Source: Sphingobium soli (lineage in GTDB: Bacteria > Pseudomonadota > Alphaproteobacteria > Sphingomonadales > Sphingomonadaceae). Taken from it: DNA of 64,000 bases. This document shows, piece after piece, positions 42,341 to 50,804 of this stretch. The notes under the pieces were generated by a model. That model worked only from the letters and a program-made list of their open reading frames with translations. It did not search any database and had not been told where the DNA came from. The stretch lies in assembly GCF_020782245.1 (NCBI RefSeq), contig NZ_JAJGNP010000009.1, positions 62,001-126,000 of the forward strand. Reading direction: 5' to 3'. Both the position numbers and the translations under genes were made by a program. Each line of letters opens with the position of its first letter. The stretch's first letter is position 1.

Positions 42341-43543
42341 TCAATTGCCGGCCGGGCGCTGATCGCTGTGGATCAGGCTGGGCACGATGGCGATTTGCTC
42401 TGCGCTCGGCGGATGGCGCGGATCGAATGCCGGCGCCGTAACGTGCGGCGCAAGATCGGGAAGGATCGTCCGGATCCGCTGCGCCACGGCGCTAGCCAAC
42501 AGGAAAGCGCCATAATTATTGTGATGCGTCTTGTCGCGGCCGCCATCGTTGAAGGCAGTGGGGGCGACGTCAGGACCAAGCGCTTCATAGATGGCGCGAC
42601 TATCAGCGTTCAGGTCGATCAGCGGCACGCCGTCTTCCCGAGCGACACGGCGCATCGCATCGGCATAGGCGCCCAGCGTGTCCTCTATCCGGCCCCCGGC
42701 GTCGAAATTGCGCCGCTCGGGCGATGTGACCAGCACCGGATGCGCGCCGCGCCGCCGGGCTTCGGCGATGTAGACGCGCAGCCAGGCGGGATAGGTGGTC
42801 TGCGGATCGACATAGGTTTGCGGCCATTGCCGTTTCTGGTCGTTATGCCCGAACTGGATGAACAGCCAGTCGCCCGCCTTCATGCCCGACAGCAATTTCG
42901 CCAGGCGCAGGTCGCTGGAAAAGCTTTTCATCGTCGCGCCGGACTTGGCATGATTGGCGACCGCGACCTGATCGTCCAGCATCGCGGGGAGCATCTGGCC
43001 CCAACTGGCAGCCGGCTCGGCAAACTGGTCGGTAACGGTGGAATCGCCGGCCAGATACAGCGTGGGCGCATCCACCGGCGCGATGTCGAGCGAGGCGACG
43101 CGCGGCTGGCCCAGAAATTCCAGCGTCAGCTTGTCATCCCATGTATATTCGGCGCGGTCGCCCGGCGTCAGCAGCACCCGCGCGCCACCGGGCGCATTTT
43201 CAGGGGGCGGCGGCAGCGCGGGGGTGCGGATATTGACCAGGAAACTGCGCTCTACATACTGGCCCTTGCGCGTGGCGATATTGCGCAGCATCAACCGCCG
43301 TGCTTCCGCCTTGACGCTGGTGTTGCCGGCCGATGTGCGACTGCCCAGCCGCACCGTCACGCGATAATTGCCCTCCGGCAGCGCAACGGAAAACAGATAG
43401 TCGCGCTCCGTCGCGCCCGGCTCCATGCCATGCCCGCCGGGCTGATAGACCTGATGGCGCTGCGGCGATTGGTCGCTGAGGTCGAAATGGAGGGAAGCCG
43501 GCGCGGCAGCGGCCATGGCGATCAGCAAGAGCGGCAGACTCAT
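42341..43543 (-). CDS. Rhamnogalacturonan acetylesterase with N-terminal beta domain (CE12)
   Basis: A 400-residue exported esterase. A short Sec signal (MSLPLLLIAMAAAAPAS) precedes a beta-sandwich domain (about 17-155, FSVALPEGNYRVTVRLG), then SGNH blocks GDSTVTDQ (Ser168), GHND (232-235) and Asp/His in RDKTHHNNYGA. The added N-terminal domain is common in bacterial CE12 enzymes and distinguishes it from the single-domain CE12 at 19.4 kb. It is the first gene of a two-gene unit with GH28. Deacetylation before backbone hydrolysis is a sensible pairing. Confidence 0.9.
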   Translation of the reverse strand: MSLPLLLIAMAAAAPASLHFDLSDQSPQRHQVYQPGGHGMEPGATERDYLFSVALPEGNYRVTVRLGSRTSAGNTSVKAEARRLMLRNIATRKGQYVERSFLVNIRTPALPPPPENAPGGARVLLTPGDRAEYTWDDKLTLEFLGQPRVASLDIAPVDAPTLYLAGDSTVTDQFAEPAASWGQMLPAMLDDQVAVANHAKSGATMKSFSSDLRLAKLLSGMKAGDWLFIQFGHNDQKRQWPQTYVDPQTTYPAWLRVYIAEARRRGAHPVLVTSPERRNFDAGGRIEDTLGAYADAMRRVAREDGVPLIDLNADSRAIYEALGPDVAPTAFNDGGRDKTHHNNYGAFLLASAVAQRIRTILPDLAPHVTAPAFDPRHPPSAEQIAIVPSLIHSDQRPAGN

Positions 43544-43893
43544 GCCGGGCTGCACATCCGGTAAGGAAGCAAAATGGGGGAATATGCCGAGGTCGGCATA
43601 TTCCCCCAAGCCGACCGCCCGTGCAGAGGCGGCGATGGGTGCGGCCCGCGCCTGGCGGGATGACGTGGGGCCAATATCCTCAAAAGGGATTCTCCGTCCC
43701 GTTAAATAGTTTTGCGAACCATATATCGGGACTTGCCGAAACGACAAGGCCTTTATCCTTCATGCAGTTCATGATGTGGGATTATTAGTCATATGTTGAT
43801 TTCTATGGCATTGACGCGCGAATCCGTATAAATTGAGCAATGGTTCCATATAGCGGGACTTCCGGGAAAGGCCGGAATCGAAGGGGAGGATTT
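43544..43893. promoter_or_regulatory. 350-bp divergent control region between CE12/GH28 and the TonB receptor
   Basis: No gene is seen here. It contains a 34-bp perfect palindrome near the CE12 start and two good copies of the locus motif. These are GAACCATATATCGGGAC (43716-43732) and GTTCCATATAGCGGGAC (43843-43859). The second lies 35 bases before the receptor ATG, so it would cover the leader or promoter. The AT-rich middle (43741-43840) probably holds the promoters. AAGGGGAGG at 43881-43889 is the receptor ribosome site. Confidence 0.62.
43575..43608. repeat. 34-bp perfect palindrome (16-bp arms, 2-nt centre)
   Basis: The arms TGGGGGAATATGCCGA and TCGGCATATTCCCCCA are exact reverse complements separated by GG. 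It lies 32-65 bases before the CE12 start, inside the likely leader. No T-run follows on either side, so it does not look like an ordinary terminator. It could be an RNA hairpin, a cruciform or a protein site. Confidence 0.8.
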
Positions 43894-46836
43894 ATGTCTG
43901 TTCAGGTGACACGTGCCATGTTCGCGCGCCGGGTGTCGGCGCTGGCGATGATTTCGACCATGATGATCGGCGCGTCCGCCGCTGCGCAGGAACAGGCAGA
44001 ACAGCAGGACACAGCGGACATTGTCGTCACCGGCTTCCGCGCGTCGCTGGACAGCGCGCTGGGCATGAAGCGGCAGGAAGCCGCGGCGATCGATTCAATC
44101 GTGGCCGAAGATATCGGCAAATTCCCTGACTCCAACCTGGCGGAATCGATGCAGCGCGTGCCGGGCGTGGCGCTGGCGCGTGGCGACGGCGGCGAAGGCC
44201 GCAATATTTCGGTGCGCGGCCTGGGCGCCGGCTTCACCCGCGTACGGATCAACGGGATGGAAGGCACGTCGCAGACCGGTTCGTCGGACATTTATGGCGC
44301 GGGCAATAATGGCCGCAGCTTCGATTTCAACGTCTTCCCGACCGAAATCTTCTCCGCGCTGACCGTGCGCAAGACCCCGTCGGCCGATGTGGAGGAAGGA
44401 TCGCTGGGCGCGACAGTGGACCTGTCCGCGCCCAAACCGATGGACCAGAAGGACGATTTTGTCCTCTCCATGACCGCGCGCGGCGTCTATAACGAACTGT
44501 CGAAACAGGTCGATCCGCGCGCGTCGATGCTGATTTCCAAGAAATTCGGCGACAGCGGCTTCGGCATCCTCGGTTCGATCGCCTATCAGAAGCGCAATAT
44601 CCGCGAAGTAGGCTATTCAGCGGTCGATATATTGTCGGCTAATACCAATGGCGGCTTCTGTTCGCCGCTCGGCGCGCCGATCAATACCGCCGGCCAGACG
44701 CCCGAGCAGTTGCTCTTGCGCGGTGTAACGGCGGAAAATTGCAGTACAGGCAATCCACGCACCAGCGACCCTGCCGCCTATCAGGCGATCCAGGACCTGC
44801 GGCGCGACGACCTGCCCAATACGCCGGGCAGCGGCGCCTTCCTGCCGCGCCTGCCGCGCTACCTCAACAGCGAACAGGATCAGGAACGGATCGGCGGATC
44901 GCTGACGCTGCAATTCAATCCCGACGACGACACCGACATTTCGCTCGACCTGCTTTATTCGCGGTTCGAAGTCACGCGGCGCGACAATTATATCGGCGCT
45001 GTCTCCTTCGCGCGGTCGGCGTCCAATAATGGTCAGCCGATGACGTCGGTACGCGATGTCGAATTCGATGAGAATGGCTCGCTCGTCTATGGCGCGTTCG
45101 ACGGCGTCGATGTGCGGTCGGAAGGACTGGTCGACAATTTCGTATCGACCTTCAAGCAGGCGAACCTCAATTTCCGCCGTCGCCTCAACGACAATCTGGA
45201 AGTGAGCGGCATCGTCGGCTTCAACCGGTCGATCTGGGACGGCAAGAAGCGCCTGCAAACCTATATGGACGCGATCGACACTGATGGCTTCACCATCGAT
45301 TTCCGCGATGGCGGCACGACGCCCGTTCTGGGCTTCGGCATCGACGTCAATGATCCGGCCAGCTTCAACTATGCGCCGGGTCGGCCCGATGGCACGGTCC
45401 TTGGCGGCTTCAGCTATCAGGGCAAGCCGTCGAAGAACACCACCGACAACATGACCGGCGAAATGAACCTGAAATGGACGGTTAATGACGCGCTGTCCTT
45501 CCGGGCGGGCGGGCAATATCGCCGCAGCGATTTCAAATCGACCTTCCTGCGGCCCTATTCGGCAGACCTGGTGATGCAGCCGCTGCCGGCCGGTACCAGC
45601 CTGGCCGATCTTACGCGGTCGATCACGGGCGTTGACAAGCTGTGGGGCAATGGCGCGCCGTCCAGCTGGGCAGCGATCGACCCGGAAAAATGGGCCGACA
45701 CCTTCGGCTTTGATTCGGTGCGCTATTGCGGCGTCGAATGCGGCGGCGGCGACAGCCGGGTCCGCGAAGAGGTGATGAGCGGCTACATCATGGCCAATTT
45801 CGATCTGGAGGAGGCGATCGGTTTTGGCGTGCGCGGCGACATCGGCGTGCGCTACGTCAAGACCGACATGCGCTCGTCGGGCTATATCACCGTGTCCAGC
45901 GCGACATCGCCCACCGGCCTTGGCGGGCAGTTCGCCGCGGCCACCAACAGCTATGACGACTGGCTGCCGTCGGCGAATATCGTGATCGAGCCGGTGCGCA
46001 ACGTCCTTGTCCGCCTGTCGGGTGCCAAGGTGCTGGCGCGTCCGGAACTGGGGCTGCTTACGCCCACCAGCGGCGTCAACGGCGTGACCCGCGTCGGCAA
46101 TGTCAACAACCCCTTCCTCGACCCCATTCGCGCCAACACGTTCGACGTGGCGGTGGAATGGTATTTCCGCCCCGGATCGCTGCTGTCGGCTGCCTTCTTC
46201 TACAAGGACATCAAGAGCTTCATCCAGAATGTGAACAGCCAGATCCCGTTCAACGAACTGGGCCTGCCGATCGAGCTACTGGACGGGACCAACACCGCAC
46301 CGACCGAGCTGTTCACCGTGTCGCAGCCCTTCAACACGCCGGGCGGGCCGCTCAAGGGCATCGAGCTCAATGCGCAGATTCCCTTCACCTTCCTGGACGG
46401 GTTCCTGGGTAATTTCGGCGTGCTGGCCAACTACACCCATGTCACATCGAAGATCGACTATATCCTTGCCAGTGTGAACGGTACGCCAACGGTCACAACC
46501 ACGGCGGACCTGGTCGGCCTGTCGAAAAATACCGCGTCGGGCACGCTCTATTATGAGGATGACAAGTTCTCCATCCGCACCACCGGCAATTTCCGCGACA
46601 AGTTCATCCGCGGCATCCCGGCGTCGCCGGGCAGCGATCTTCAGGGCAATGCCAAGACCTTCTACATGGATGCGTCGGCCAGCTACAATGTGACCGACCG
46701 GCTGAAGATCATCGTCGAGGCGCAAAACCTGACCGATGAACAGAACCGCCTTTATATCGACAGCCAGCGTCAGGACACGCTGTTCGAAACGCGGATCGGC
46801 CGGACCTTCACCTTCGGCGTGACCTACCGGATGTAA
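43894..46836 (+). CDS. TonB-dependent receptor (TonB-Xanth-Caul family)
   Basis: A 980-residue outer-membrane receptor. A signal peptide (about 1-33, ending GASAAAQ) is followed by a TonB-box-like DIVVTG and the family signature DSIVAEDIGKFPDSNLAESMQRVPGVALARGDG. The plug contains ISVRGLGAGFTRVRINGME, and the C-terminal barrel ends in FTFGVTYRM. These receptors import glycans in Caulobacter, Xanthomonas and sphingomonads. Here it should take up pectic oligosaccharides. The ATG at 43894 has AAGGGGAGG; the upstream in-frame ATG at 43840 lies in the operator-like motif. A terminator follows. Confidence 0.93.
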   Translation: MSVQVTRAMFARRVSALAMISTMMIGASAAAQEQAEQQDTADIVVTGFRASLDSALGMKRQEAAAIDSIVAEDIGKFPDSNLAESMQRVPGVALARGDGGEGRNISVRGLGAGFTRVRINGMEGTSQTGSSDIYGAGNNGRSFDFNVFPTEIFSALTVRKTPSADVEEGSLGATVDLSAPKPMDQKDDFVLSMTARGVYNELSKQVDPRASMLISKKFGDSGFGILGSIAYQKRNIREVGYSAVDILSANTNGGFCSPLGAPINTAGQTPEQLLLRGVTAENCSTGNPRTSDPAAYQAIQDLRRDDLPNTPGSGAFLPRLPRYLNSEQDQERIGGSLTLQFNPDDDTDISLDLLYSRFEVTRRDNYIGAVSFARSASNNGQPMTSVRDVEFDENGSLVYGAFDGVDVRSEGLVDNFVSTFKQANLNFRRRLNDNLEVSGIVGFNRSIWDGKKRLQTYMDAIDTDGFTIDFRDGGTTPVLGFGIDVNDPASFNYAPGRPDGTVLGGFSYQGKPSKNTTDNMTGEMNLKWTVNDALSFRAGGQYRRSDFKSTFLRPYSADLVMQPLPAGTSLADLTRSITGVDKLWGNGAPSSWAAIDPEKWADTFGFDSVRYCGVECGGGDSRVREEVMSGYIMANFDLEEAIGFGVRGDIGVRYVKTDMRSSGYITVSSATSPTGLGGQFAAATNSYDDWLPSANIVIEPVRNVLVRLSGAKVLARPELGLLTPTSGVNGVTRVGNVNNPFLDPIRANTFDVAVEWYFRPGSLLSAAFFYKDIKSFIQNVNSQIPFNELGLPIELLDGTNTAPTELFTVSQPFNTPGGPLKGIELNAQIPFTFLDGFLGNFGVLANYTHVTSKIDYILASVNGTPTVTTTADLVGLSKNTASGTLYYEDDKFSIRTTGNFRDKFIRGIPASPGSDLQGNAKTFYMDASASYNVTDRLKIIVEAQNLTDEQNRLYIDSQRQDTLFETRIGRTFTFGVTYRM

Positions 46837-46858
46837 TCCCCCAATCCTCCCGAAACCT

Positions 46859-46895
46859 AAAGGGCGCGGTCACATCTGTGGACCGCGCCCTTTTT
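46859..46895. terminator. Intrinsic terminator between the TonB receptor and iclR2
   Basis: The stem AAAGGGCGCGGTC / GACCGCGCCCTTT with loop ACATCTGTG-like sequence is followed by TTTTT. It sits between convergent genes and has A and T runs on both sides, so it can serve both strands. Confidence 0.9.
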
Positions 46896-46914
46896 CTTGT
46901 CGGGGTGGCCCGCG

Positions 46915-47697
46915 TCAGCGTGGCGCGGCGTAGCCCACGGCGCCGCTGATCTGTTCGGCGGCGCGGCGCACCTGTTCGGCAAGGTCGGGGCGCAGATCGT
47001 CGGTCAGATAATGCGCCGCGCTGGCGATCGAGATGGCAATCCCGATCTGGCCCTTGGCATCGCGGATCGGGACCGCGATGGACCGTACGCCATCGCCCAG
47101 CTCGCTGTCATGCAACACCATGCCACGCGCTTTGTGCGCGCGCATGTCCTTGAGGAACCGGTCGATCTGCGCCTTGGTGGCGGTACCGCCCTTGGCCTCG
47201 ACATAGAGGCGCTGCCACGTCTCCTCATCCTCGTCGAGCAGCAACGCTTTGCCGATGCCGGTTTCCGCGATGGGGCGGCGGTCGCCCGGCGCGGTGGCGA
47301 CGCGCAGACGCTGCGTGCCGGTGACGCGGTCGAGATGGCGGGAAAATTCGCCCTCCCGCTTGCCCACGAAGACGCAGAAGCCGGTGCGTTCGGACAATAA
47401 TTCCATGAAGGGGCGGGCGACCCGGACATAGTCGATCTGTTCGGTCGCCAGCACGCCCAGCTGCAATAACTTCGGCCCCAGCGCGAAGCCGTCGCGCGTG
47501 ACCGACAGATAGTTGCGCGAGCGCAGCGCCTGCACCAGCCGGTGGGCGGTGGTCTTGCTCATGCCCAGTTTGCGGGCCAGGTCGGCGGCGCGGATCGGCC
47601 CGTCGATCACTTCGTCCATGATGTCGAGCGCCCGCATCAAGGTCTGCGTGCCCTTGACCCCCTGTTCCTGTTTGTCGTCCTGATGCTGTGTCGCCAT
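46915..47697 (-). CDS. IclR family regulator (IclR2), candidate pectin-locus regulator
   Basis: A 260-residue IclR protein. The winged helix is GTQTLMRALDIMDEVIDGPIRAADLARKLGMSKTTAHRLVQAL, and the effector domain shows GIGKALLLDEDEETWQRLY and IAVPIRDAKGQIGIAISIAS. The ATG at 47697 has AAGGGG upstream; two copies of the 17-bp locus motif lie 16-50 bases before it. That motif is repeated in front of kduD, the GPH transporter, rhaM and the TonB receptor, so this protein is the best candidate to bind it and to repress its own gene, much as KdgR does in enterobacteria. Binding is inferred. Confidence 0.88.
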   Translation of the reverse strand: MATQHQDDKQEQGVKGTQTLMRALDIMDEVIDGPIRAADLARKLGMSKTTAHRLVQALRSRNYLSVTRDGFALGPKLLQLGVLATEQIDYVRVARPFMELLSERTGFCVFVGKREGEFSRHLDRVTGTQRLRVATAPGDRRPIAETGIGKALLLDEDEETWQRLYVEAKGGTATKAQIDRFLKDMRAHKARGMVLHDSELGDGVRSIAVPIRDAKGQIGIAISIASAAHYLTDDLRPDLAEQVRRAAEQISGAVGYAAPR

Positions 47698-47712
47698 GCT
47701 TGCCCCTTGCGC

Positions 47713-47747
47713 GTCCCATATGGCGGGCGCGTCCCATATATCGGAAA
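47713..47747 (-). promoter_or_regulatory. Tandem operator-like motifs upstream of iclR2
   Basis: GTCCCATATGGCGGGCG (47713-47729) and GTCCCATATATCGGAAA (47731-47747) are direct copies of the locus motif, start to start 18 bp apart, immediately before the iclR2 ribosome site. The placement suggests autoregulation. Confidence 0.65.
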
Positions 47748-47797
47748 GGGTATCGGGCAATTTGGCGGCGTTGTCAGCAGATTTGTTGCGGCGGACG

Positions 47798-47831
47798 AAA
47801 AGGCCCGCCGATCAGGGGCGATCGGCGGGCC
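47798..47831 (-). terminator. Terminator of the tol-pal operon
   Basis: An 11-bp stem GGCCCGCCGAT / ATCGGCGGGCC with an 8-nt loop lies 29 bases after the pal stop. On the minus strand it is followed by TTTTCG. Confidence 0.8.
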
Positions 47832-47859
47832 ATCATGTCGTCGGGTCGAAGCGCCCGGA

Positions 47860-48378
47860 TCAATATTGGATCGTGACCGTCACCGCGCGGCGGTTCTGCG
47901 CCCAGGCGGCTTCGTCGGAGCCGAGCGCGGCGGGGCGTTCCTTGCCATAGCTGACGGTGGTGATCCGGCCGGGATCGATGCCGAGCGAGGCGAGATAGTT
48001 TTTGGCGGCATTGGCGCGGCGTTCACCGAGCGCAATATTATAGTCACGCGTGCCGCGTTCGTCGGCATGGCCCTCGATCGTGACGCGAACCGATGGGTTC
48101 TGCTGCAACCAGGCGGCCTGGCTTTGCAGTGTCGCCTGATCCTCAGCATCAACATCATATTGGTCGAGGCCGAAGAAGATGCGGTCGGAGGCGACGGACG
48201 CGACGAAATCTTCCTGGCTGCCCTTGCGCGGTCCGGCGGGCGTGGCGGGGCCTGTGGGCATGGTGCTGCCAGCGTCCGTGCCGCCCGGCGCGGGGGGCAG
48301 TTCGGCCGGCGGCTTTTTCGAGCAGGCGGCAAGGGCGATGATGGCGCTTGCGGCGAGCACGGTGCGGGACAATTTCAT
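47860..48378 (-). CDS. pal: Peptidoglycan-associated lipoprotein Pal
   Basis: A 172-residue outer-membrane lipoprotein with lipobox LAAC (Cys about 19), a Pro/Thr-rich linker (about 22-50) and an OmpA-like domain. That domain shows FFGLDQYDVDAEDQATL and IEGHADERGTRDYNIALGERRANA, the peptidoglycan-binding signature. It tethers the outer membrane to the wall and works with TolB. AAGGAG precedes the ATG at 48378; a GTG three bases earlier is possible. It is the last gene of the operon. Confidence 0.97.
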   Translation of the reverse strand: MKLSRTVLAASAIIALAACSKKPPAELPPAPGGTDAGSTMPTGPATPAGPRKGSQEDFVASVASDRIFFGLDQYDVDAEDQATLQSQAAWLQQNPSVRVTIEGHADERGTRDYNIALGERRANAAKNYLASLGIDPGRITTVSYGKERPAALGSDEAAWAQNRRAVTVTIQY

Positions 48379-48489
48379 CACAAGGTCTCCTTGTTGCGCT
48401 GTCTGCCGCCCGGCTTGAAGGGGAGGGGGCGGCGACAGGGTCTGTAAACATCGTTACGCTGTCAAGACGATTGGGTTCCGGCGGCCCGG

Positions 48490-49824
48490 TCAGGGAAGCA
48501 GCGGTCCCCAGGCCGGGTCGGAGCCGCTGAGCGGCGTCGGGATGCGCCGTTCGTTGACGCCGGTCAGGTCCACCTGCCACACCTGGCTGGTGCCCTGGCG
48601 GCCCGGCGTCGTGCGGAAAAATTGCAGCACGCGCCCATTGGGCGACCAGGTGGGCTGTTCATCCTGCCACCCATTGGTCAGGATCCGCTCATTATCGCCA
48701 TTGGGCGACATCACCGCGATCTTGAAGTCGCCCGACAGCTTGGTGAAGGCGATGAGGTCTCCGCGCGGGCTCCATTCCGGCGTCGCATAGCGGCCGCCGC
48801 CATGGCTGATCCGGCGCTGGTTCGACCCGTCCGCATTCATGACATAGAGTTGTTGCCCGCCCGACCGGTCGCTTTCAAAGACGATGCGGCTGCCGTCGGG
48901 CGAATAGCTGCCGCCCACGTCGATGCCGGGCGAGTTGGTGAGGCGCACCGGCGATCCGCCATTGGCGGAGACGCGATAAATGTCGGTGTTGCCGGCCGCC
49001 GCCATGGAAAAGAGGATGTTGCGGCCATCGGGCGACCAGCGCGGCGCGAAGGTCGGGTTGTTGCTTTCCGTTACAAGGCGCTGCTGTCCGGTGCCGATGT
49101 CATAGACATAGAGGCGGACCCGGCTGCCCAGATAGCTGACATAGACGATGGATTTGTAATCGGGTGAAAAGCGCGGGGTGAGCGCTATCGACTGGCCGTT
49201 GGTGATGAAGCGGTGGTTCGCGCCGTCCGAATCCATGATGGCGAGCCGTTTGGTCCGGTTCCCCTTGGGGCCGCTTTCGGCGATATAGGCGATGCGGCTG
49301 TCGAAGAAGGGGCTTTCGCCCGACAGGCGGGCATAGATGGCATCCGCGCATTTATGCGCCGCGCGTCGCCAGTCGCGCGGGGCGACGACATAGCCCTGGC
49401 GCGTCAATTCCTGTTGCAGCGCCACGTCATAGAGATAGCAGCCCACGGTGATGTCGGCTTCGCCGCCACTGGTCCGCACGAAGCCCTGCACCAACGCCTG
49501 GTAGGCGCCCCATTTCTGATATTGGGGGAAGGTGACTTCGGGGAAGGGTATGGCGGGTAGGCCGCCCGGTCCCGAAGGATCGAACAGGCCGGAGCTTTTA
49601 AGGTCCGACGCGATGACTTCGGCGATCTTGCGGCCAAGGTCGCTGGCAGACCCGGCCGGCGTGTCGGCTTCCTGCTGCGCGGGCATGGGCGGCACCGCGA
49701 TCTTGAGATTGCTGTCAATGTCGCCGGTCACATCGACCGACAATTGCGCCATGGCCGGTGCAGTCAACAGGGCGGCGAGCGCGACCGTCGCAAGCGACAG
49801 GGTGCGCAGGAAGGTCGTTTTCAT
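48490..49824 (-). CDS. tolB: Tol-Pal system periplasmic protein TolB
   Basis: A 444-residue periplasmic protein with a Sec signal (1-26), an N-terminal alpha/beta domain (about 30-170), and a six-bladed propeller with repeated SPDG/SPNG motifs (RFSPDYKSIVYVS, RWSPDGRNILFSMAA, YSPDGSRIVFESDRSGG). It binds Pal and the TolA end. It overlaps tolA by 4 bases. Confidence 0.97.
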   Translation of the reverse strand: MKTTFLRTLSLATVALAALLTAPAMAQLSVDVTGDIDSNLKIAVPPMPAQQEADTPAGSASDLGRKIAEVIASDLKSSGLFDPSGPGGLPAIPFPEVTFPQYQKWGAYQALVQGFVRTSGGEADITVGCYLYDVALQQELTRQGYVVAPRDWRRAAHKCADAIYARLSGESPFFDSRIAYIAESGPKGNRTKRLAIMDSDGANHRFITNGQSIALTPRFSPDYKSIVYVSYLGSRVRLYVYDIGTGQQRLVTESNNPTFAPRWSPDGRNILFSMAAAGNTDIYRVSANGGSPVRLTNSPGIDVGGSYSPDGSRIVFESDRSGGQQLYVMNADGSNQRRISHGGGRYATPEWSPRGDLIAFTKLSGDFKIAVMSPNGDNERILTNGWQDEQPTWSPNGRVLQFFRTTPGRQGTSQVWQVDLTGVNERRIPTPLSGSDPAWGPLLP

Positions 49825-50786
49825 CGGTTCAGCCTCGCGTCAAAGCGGAGTGGCCGGAGCCATTTCCATTGGTCGTAAAATTCAGGGGGCAAATTCCTGA
49901 AGGGGGCGGCGAGTTTCACGGCCTGGATCGCGCGTTCGGCGTGCAGCTTGGCTTGCGGGCGGTTGCTGGCCGTGACGCCGAGCTGGTCGATCACCTGCGG
50001 CGTGCCGACGAGCGCGCCGCTCTTGTCCAGCCGCACTTCCAGCAGGGTGACGAGCTGGTCGGCGTCCGCGCCCGAAGGCGGACGCCAGTGGGGTTTCAAC
50101 TGACGGCGGATTTCCGCGTCCAATGCGGATTTCTGCGCCGGCCCCATGGCGGCGGCAGGCGGCGGCGCGGCCTTGCGCGGGGCATCGGCGCTGGTGTCGA
50201 TGCCCTTGAGGAAATCCTTGCCCAGCAGCGATCCGCGCGGCTTGTCCGCCTTGCCCGCGCCCGATGCCTTGGCCGGCGCGTCGCTGGTCTTCTTGGCTTT
50301 GCTCGATGATTTGGCGGGCGTTGCCGCGGCAGGCTTTGAAGCCGGTTTTTCCGGCTTGGGCTTTGCCTTCGCCGCCGGCTTTTCGGCTGCGGGCTTGGGT
50401 TTGGCAGGAGCCTTGGCCGTCGCTTTTTTGGGCGGCGCGGGCTTTTCCCTGGGCTTGGCTGGAGCCTCCTTTGGCGCGGGGCGCGGCGGCGCTGGCGCAG
50501 GTTCGGGCGGCGCGGGCGTCGGTTCCGGCGCAGGCGCGGGTTCAGGCGCGGGCGCGGCCTCTTCGGTCGGACCCTGATCCGGGGCGACGCTGGGCGGGGG
50601 CGGCTGCGTCGAAATTTGCGGCGCCATGGATTTGAGCGCCACCTCGTCCACCAGGCTCACGTCCATAGGTGGGCTGTTGAGCTTGAGCGGGTTGGGGGTC
50701 GAGAGGAATCCGGCCGATAGCAAGCCGAACAGGAGGACATGTCCCGCCGTCGCGACGCCAAGGCCGATCTTTTCCGCGCGCTCCAT
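49821..50786 (-). CDS. tolA: TolA-like TonB-family energy transducer
   Basis: A 321-residue protein with one N-terminal membrane helix (about 8-29), a long Pro/Ala/Lys-rich spacer (about 65-190) and a C-terminal domain (RRQLKPHWRPPSGADADQLVTLLEVRLDKSG) of the TolA/TonB type. The position between tolR and tolB identifies it as TolA. The low-complexity spacer spans the periplasm. The C-terminal domain is TonB-like, as is common in alphaproteobacterial TolA. Confidence 0.92.
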   Translation of the reverse strand: MERAEKIGLGVATAGHVLLFGLLSAGFLSTPNPLKLNSPPMDVSLVDEVALKSMAPQISTQPPPPSVAPDQGPTEEAAPAPEPAPAPEPTPAPPEPAPAPPRPAPKEAPAKPREKPAPPKKATAKAPAKPKPAAEKPAAKAKPKPEKPASKPAAATPAKSSSKAKKTSDAPAKASGAGKADKPRGSLLGKDFLKGIDTSADAPRKAAPPPAAAMGPAQKSALDAEIRRQLKPHWRPPSGADADQLVTLLEVRLDKSGALVGTPQVIDQLGVTASNRPQAKLHAERAIQAVKLAAPFRNLPPEFYDQWKWLRPLRFDARLNR

Positions 50787-50804
50787 ATAAACGACCTATG
50801 GCCC

